Shown: piece by piece, positions 61,402-64,000 of the stretch
How the letters are laid out: each line of letters starts with the position of its first letter
Numbering within the stretch: the stretch's first letter is position 1
Source: an uncultured Oscillospiraceae bacterium
GTDB lineage: Bacteria; Bacillota; Clostridia; Oscillospirales; Oscillospiraceae
Assembly (NCBI GenBank): GCA_947585425.1
Contig: CANPWZ010000007.1
Span: 31,124-95,123, forward strand
DNA: 64,000 bases
Direction of reading: 5' to 3'
The notes under the pieces: model-generated
Databases searched by the model: none
The model's input: only the letters and a program-made list of their open reading frames with translations
What the model was told of the DNA's origin: nothing
Position numbers and translations under genes: made by a program

Positions 61402-63204
61402 ATGAACCATATCCGCAGTCACATCATGGTCTGTACCGGCACCGGCTGCACCTCCTCCGACAGCCCCAGGCTCATCTCCGCCTTTGAGGAGGAGCTGCTG
61501 CGCGCCGGCATGGAACAGGAGGTCCGGGTGGTCAAGACCGGCTGCTTCGGCCTGTGCGCCATGGGCCCCATCGTCATGGTGTTCCCCGAGGGGGCCTGCT
61601 ACACCCAGGTGAAGCTGGAGGACGTGCCCGAGATCGTGTCCGAGCACATCGTCAAGGGCCGCATCGTCACCCGCCTGCTCCACAAGGAGGACGCCGGGGC
61701 CGACGCCGTCACCTCCCTGGCCGAGACCAATTTCTATAAGAACCAGATGCGCATCGCCCTGCGCAACTGCGGCGTCATCAACCCCGAGTCCATCGACGAG
61801 TACATCGGCGTGGACGGGTACACCGCGCTGGAGCGCATCCTCACCGAGCAGACCCCGCCCCAGGAGATCATCGACTGCATCAAGAAGTCCGGCCTCCGGG
61901 GCCGCGGCGGCGCGGGCTTCTCCACCGGCATGAAGTGGCAGTTCACCTACGACGCCAAGAGCGACGACGGGGTGAAGTTCGTGGCCTGCAACGCCGACGA
62001 GGGCGACCCCGGCGCGTTCATGGACCGCTCCGTGCTGGAGGGCGACCCCTTCTCCGTCATCGAGGCCATGACCATCGCCGGCTACGCCATCGGCGCACAC
62101 CAGGGCTACATCTACATCCGGGCCGAGTACCCCATCGCCGTCAAGCGGCTGGAGATCGCCATCGGCCAGGCCAAGGACTACGGCCTGCTGGGCAAGGACA
62201 TCCTGGGCTCCGGCTTCGACTTCGACCTGGAGCTCCGCCTGGGCGCCGGCGCCTTCGTCTGCGGCGAGGAGACCGCCTTGATGACCTCCATCGAGGGCCA
62301 CCGCGGCGAGCCCCGCCCCCGTCCCCCGTTCCCGGCCAACAAGGGCCTGTTCGCCAAGCCCACCCTGCTGAACAACGTGGAGACCTACGCCAACATCACC
62401 TGGATCCTCAACAACGGCTGGGAGAAGTTCGCCGCCATCGGCACCGAGAAGTCCAAGGGCACCAAGGTGTTCGCCCTGGGCGGCAAGATCACCAACACCG
62501 GCCTGGTGGAGATCCCCATGGGCACCACCCTGCGCACCATCGTGTACGACATCGGCGGCGGCTGCCCCAACGGCAAGAAGTTCAAGGCCGCCCAGACCGG
62601 CGGTCCCTCCGGCGGCTGCATCCCCGAGTCCCTCATCGACACCCCCATCGACTACGACTCCCTCACCGCCATCGGCTCCATGATGGGCTCCGGCGGGCTG
62701 ATCGTCATGGACGAGGACAACTGCATGGTGGACATCGCCAAGTTCTTCCTGGAGTTCTGCGTGGACGAGTCCTGCGGCAAATGTACTCCCTGCCGCATCG
62801 GCACCAAGCGGCTGCTGGACCTGCTCACCAAGATCACCGACGGCAACGGCACCCTGGAGGATCTGGACACCATCGAGGAGTTGTGCTACCACCTGAAGGA
62901 CTCCTCCCTGTGCGCCCTGGGCCAGTCGGCCCCCAACCCGGTGCTGTCCACCCTGAAATACTTTAAGGACGAGTACATCGCCCACGTGGTGGAGAAGCGC
63001 TGCCCCGCCGGCGTGTGCAAGAAGCTGCTGAAGTACGAGATCGTGGCCGACAAGTGCAAGGGCTGCACCCTCTGCGCCCGGAACTGCCCGGTGGGCGCCA
63101 TCTCCGGCGTGGTGAAGGGGCCCCATTTCATCGACACAGAGAAGTGCATCAAGTGCGGCCTGTGCCAGTCCAACTGCCGCTTCGGCGCCATTGTGAAACA
63201 CTGA
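61402..63204 (+). CDS. hndC: NAD(P)-linked hydrogenase subunit C (NuoF-like)
   Basis: A 600-residue flavoprotein. In order: an N-terminal [2Fe-2S] thioredoxin-like domain (CTGTGCTSSD, KTGCFGLCAMGP), the FMN site (GLRGRGGAGFSTGMKW), the NADH site (CNADEGDPGAFMDRSVLEGDP region), SLBB, a NuoF cluster (ESCGKCTPCRIGT), and two C-terminal [4Fe-4S] motifs (CKGCTLCARNCP, CIKCGLCQSNCR). It exchanges electrons with NAD(P)H and is the flavin core of electron-bifurcating hydrogenases. AGGAGG precedes the ATG. Confidence 0.97.
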   Translation: MNHIRSHIMVCTGTGCTSSDSPRLISAFEEELLRAGMEQEVRVVKTGCFGLCAMGPIVMVFPEGACYTQVKLEDVPEIVSEHIVKGRIVTRLLHKEDAGADAVTSLAETNFYKNQMRIALRNCGVINPESIDEYIGVDGYTALERILTEQTPPQEIIDCIKKSGLRGRGGAGFSTGMKWQFTYDAKSDDGVKFVACNADEGDPGAFMDRSVLEGDPFSVIEAMTIAGYAIGAHQGYIYIRAEYPIAVKRLEIAIGQAKDYGLLGKDILGSGFDFDLELRLGAGAFVCGEETALMTSIEGHRGEPRPRPPFPANKGLFAKPTLLNNVETYANITWILNNGWEKFAAIGTEKSKGTKVFALGGKITNTGLVEIPMGTTLRTIVYDIGGGCPNGKKFKAAQTGGPSGGCIPESLIDTPIDYDSLTAIGSMMGSGGLIVMDEDNCMVDIAKFFLEFCVDESCGKCTPCRIGTKRLLDLLTKITDGNGTLEDLDTIEELCYHLKDSSLCALGQSAPNPVLSTLKYFKDEYIAHVVEKRCPAGVCKKLLKYEIVADKCKGCTLCARNCPVGAISGVVKGPHFIDTEKCIKCGLCQSNCRFGAIVKH

Positions 63205-63220
63205 GAGAGGAGGGACGAAT

Positions 63221-64000
63221 ATGGAACAGAAAATGATCAACCTGACGATCGACAACATCCCCGTCACCGTCCCCGAGGGCACCACCGTGCTGGAGGCCGC
63301 CCGGGCCGCCGGCATCAAGATCCCCTCTCTGTGCTACCTGAAGGACGTCAACGAGATCGGCGCCTGCCGTATGTGCGTGGTGGAGGTCAAGGGGGCCCGC
63401 TCCCTGATGGCCTCCTGCGTCTACCCCGTGTCCGAGGGGATGGAGGTGCTGACCAACACCCCCAAGGTGCGCCACTCCCGCCAGCTCACCCTGGAGCTGA
63501 TGCTGTCCAACCACCGGATGGACTGCCTCACCTGCTCCCGGAACGAGCATTGCGAGCTGCGCCAGCTGGCCGCCGATCTGGGCATCGACGCGGTCCGCTA
63601 CGCCAACGATAATCTGAAGCCCCAGATCGAGGCCTCCGCCCTCCACCTGGTGCGGGACAACTCCAAATGCGTGCTGTGCCGCCGCTGCGTGGCCGTGTGC
63701 CGCAAGCGCCAGGCCGTGGGGGTCATCGGCCCCAATGACCGGGGCTTCCGCACCCATATCGGCTCCGCCTTCGACCGGGATCTGGCCGAGGTGGACTGCG
63801 TCTCCTGCGGCCAGTGCATCGTGGCCTGCCCCACCGGCGCCCTCCAGGAGCAGGACTCCACCGCCGAGGTGCTGGCCGCCCTGCACGACCCCAGCAAACA
63901 TGTGGTGGTGGGCCCCGCCCCCTCCGTCCGCGTCACCCTGGGCGAGTGCTTCGGCATGCCCGTGGGCACCAACGTGGAGGGCAAGATGGTCACCGCCCTG
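63221..64000 (+). CDS. hndD: [FeFe] hydrogenase catalytic subunit, partial
   Basis: The first 260 codons of the hydrogenase; the rest lies beyond the right edge. Seen: an N-terminal [2Fe-2S] domain (LCYLKDVNEIGACRMCVVE), the His-ligated cluster (NHRMDCLTCSRNEHCEL), two [4Fe-4S] motifs (CVLCRRCVAVC, CVSCGQCIVACP), and the beginning of the H-cluster domain (VVVGPAPSVRVTLGECFG). It produces or oxidises hydrogen at the H-cluster, whose ligands are outside the window. AGGAGGG precedes the ATG 16 bp after hndC. Confidence 0.96.
   Translation, partial: MEQKMINLTIDNIPVTVPEGTTVLEAARAAGIKIPSLCYLKDVNEIGACRMCVVEVKGARSLMASCVYPVSEGMEVLTNTPKVRHSRQLTLELMLSNHRMDCLTCSRNEHCELRQLAADLGIDAVRYANDNLKPQIEASALHLVRDNSKCVLCRRCVAVCRKRQAVGVIGPNDRGFRTHIGSAFDRDLAEVDCVSCGQCIVACPTGALQEQDSTAEVLAALHDPSKHVVVGPAPSVRVTLGECFGMPVGTNVEGKMVTAL

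Overview
The window is a high-GC, densely coded stretch of a bacterial chromosome. Promoters are of the TTGnnn-17-TAnnnT type, AGGAGG ribosome sites are strong, and GTG/TTG starts are common. Butyrate kinase, a clostridial-type single-chain PurL, YerC, an [FeFe] hydrogenase operon and corrinoid methyltransferases point to an anaerobic Clostridia of the Oscillospiraceae type (Flavonifractor/Lawsonibacter-like). The genus is an inference. I saw no rRNA, tRNA, CRISPR array, IS element or origin.

Layout. (1) 1-6.6 kb: corrinoid-dependent methyl-transfer locus: a B12-binding corrinoid protein (cut by the window edge), a PocR/AraC regulator and four divergent uroporphyrinogen-decarboxylase-fold (URO-D) methyltransferase-like proteins. 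(2) 6.7-23.9 kb: housekeeping genes: mrdA, mreD, miaB, a metallophosphoesterase, YerC-type repressor, purL, an orphan solute-binding lipoprotein, pgeF, secA, a YheO-like regulator and a PepV-like dipeptidase. (3) 24.1-27.1 kb: two tandem NCS2 nucleobase permeases. (4) 27.1-28.4 kb: an isolated phage-type lysis cassette (CHAP endolysin, holin, XhlA-like protein). (5) 28.5-31.4 kb: DUF3737, a MalY/PatB-like C-S lyase and an MBL-fold hydrolase. (6) 31.5-36.2 kb: a phosphopantetheinyl transferase, buk, and an unusual NuoF-stub plus NuoG-GltD fusion oxidoreductase. (7) 36.3-51.8 kb: the most interesting part, a glycoside locus: a five-gene operon (DUF6379 small subunit, TIM-barrel enzyme, Gfo/Idh/MocA oxidoreductase, second TIM barrel, second Gfo/Idh/MocA), an AraC regulator fused to a GH39-like domain, a CocE-type hydrolase, a complete ribose-type sugar ABC importer, and an FMN-reductase/FAD-reductase pair. 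(8) 52-56.4 kb: a lipoprotein, galM, nagZ-like GH3 and an EEP-family hydrolase. (9) 56.5-64 kb: an NAD(P)-linked [FeFe] hydrogenase operon (hndABCD) with a signalling module of DRTGG proteins, HATPase-only proteins, a HydA-like Fe-S protein and a PHP protein; hndD runs off the right edge.

How it may work together. The DUF6379 + TIM-barrel pair with a Gfo/Idh/MocA oxidoreductase is the signature of 3-keto-sugar chemistry, best known from bacterial C-glycoside deglycosylation (DfgAB, CarBC, DgpABC). Import by the ABC system, ester trimming by the CocE-type hydrolase, oxidation at the sugar C3, elimination of the aglycone, reduction of the 3-keto sugar and reduction of the aglycone by the flavin enzymes make a coherent plant-glycoside pathway. 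The methyltransferase locus would suit O-demethylation of methoxylated aglycones, but no direct link is visible. Hydrogenase and butyrate kinase fit disposal of electrons and carbon in a fermenting gut anaerobe. The individual families are mostly clear; the joint substrate is inference.
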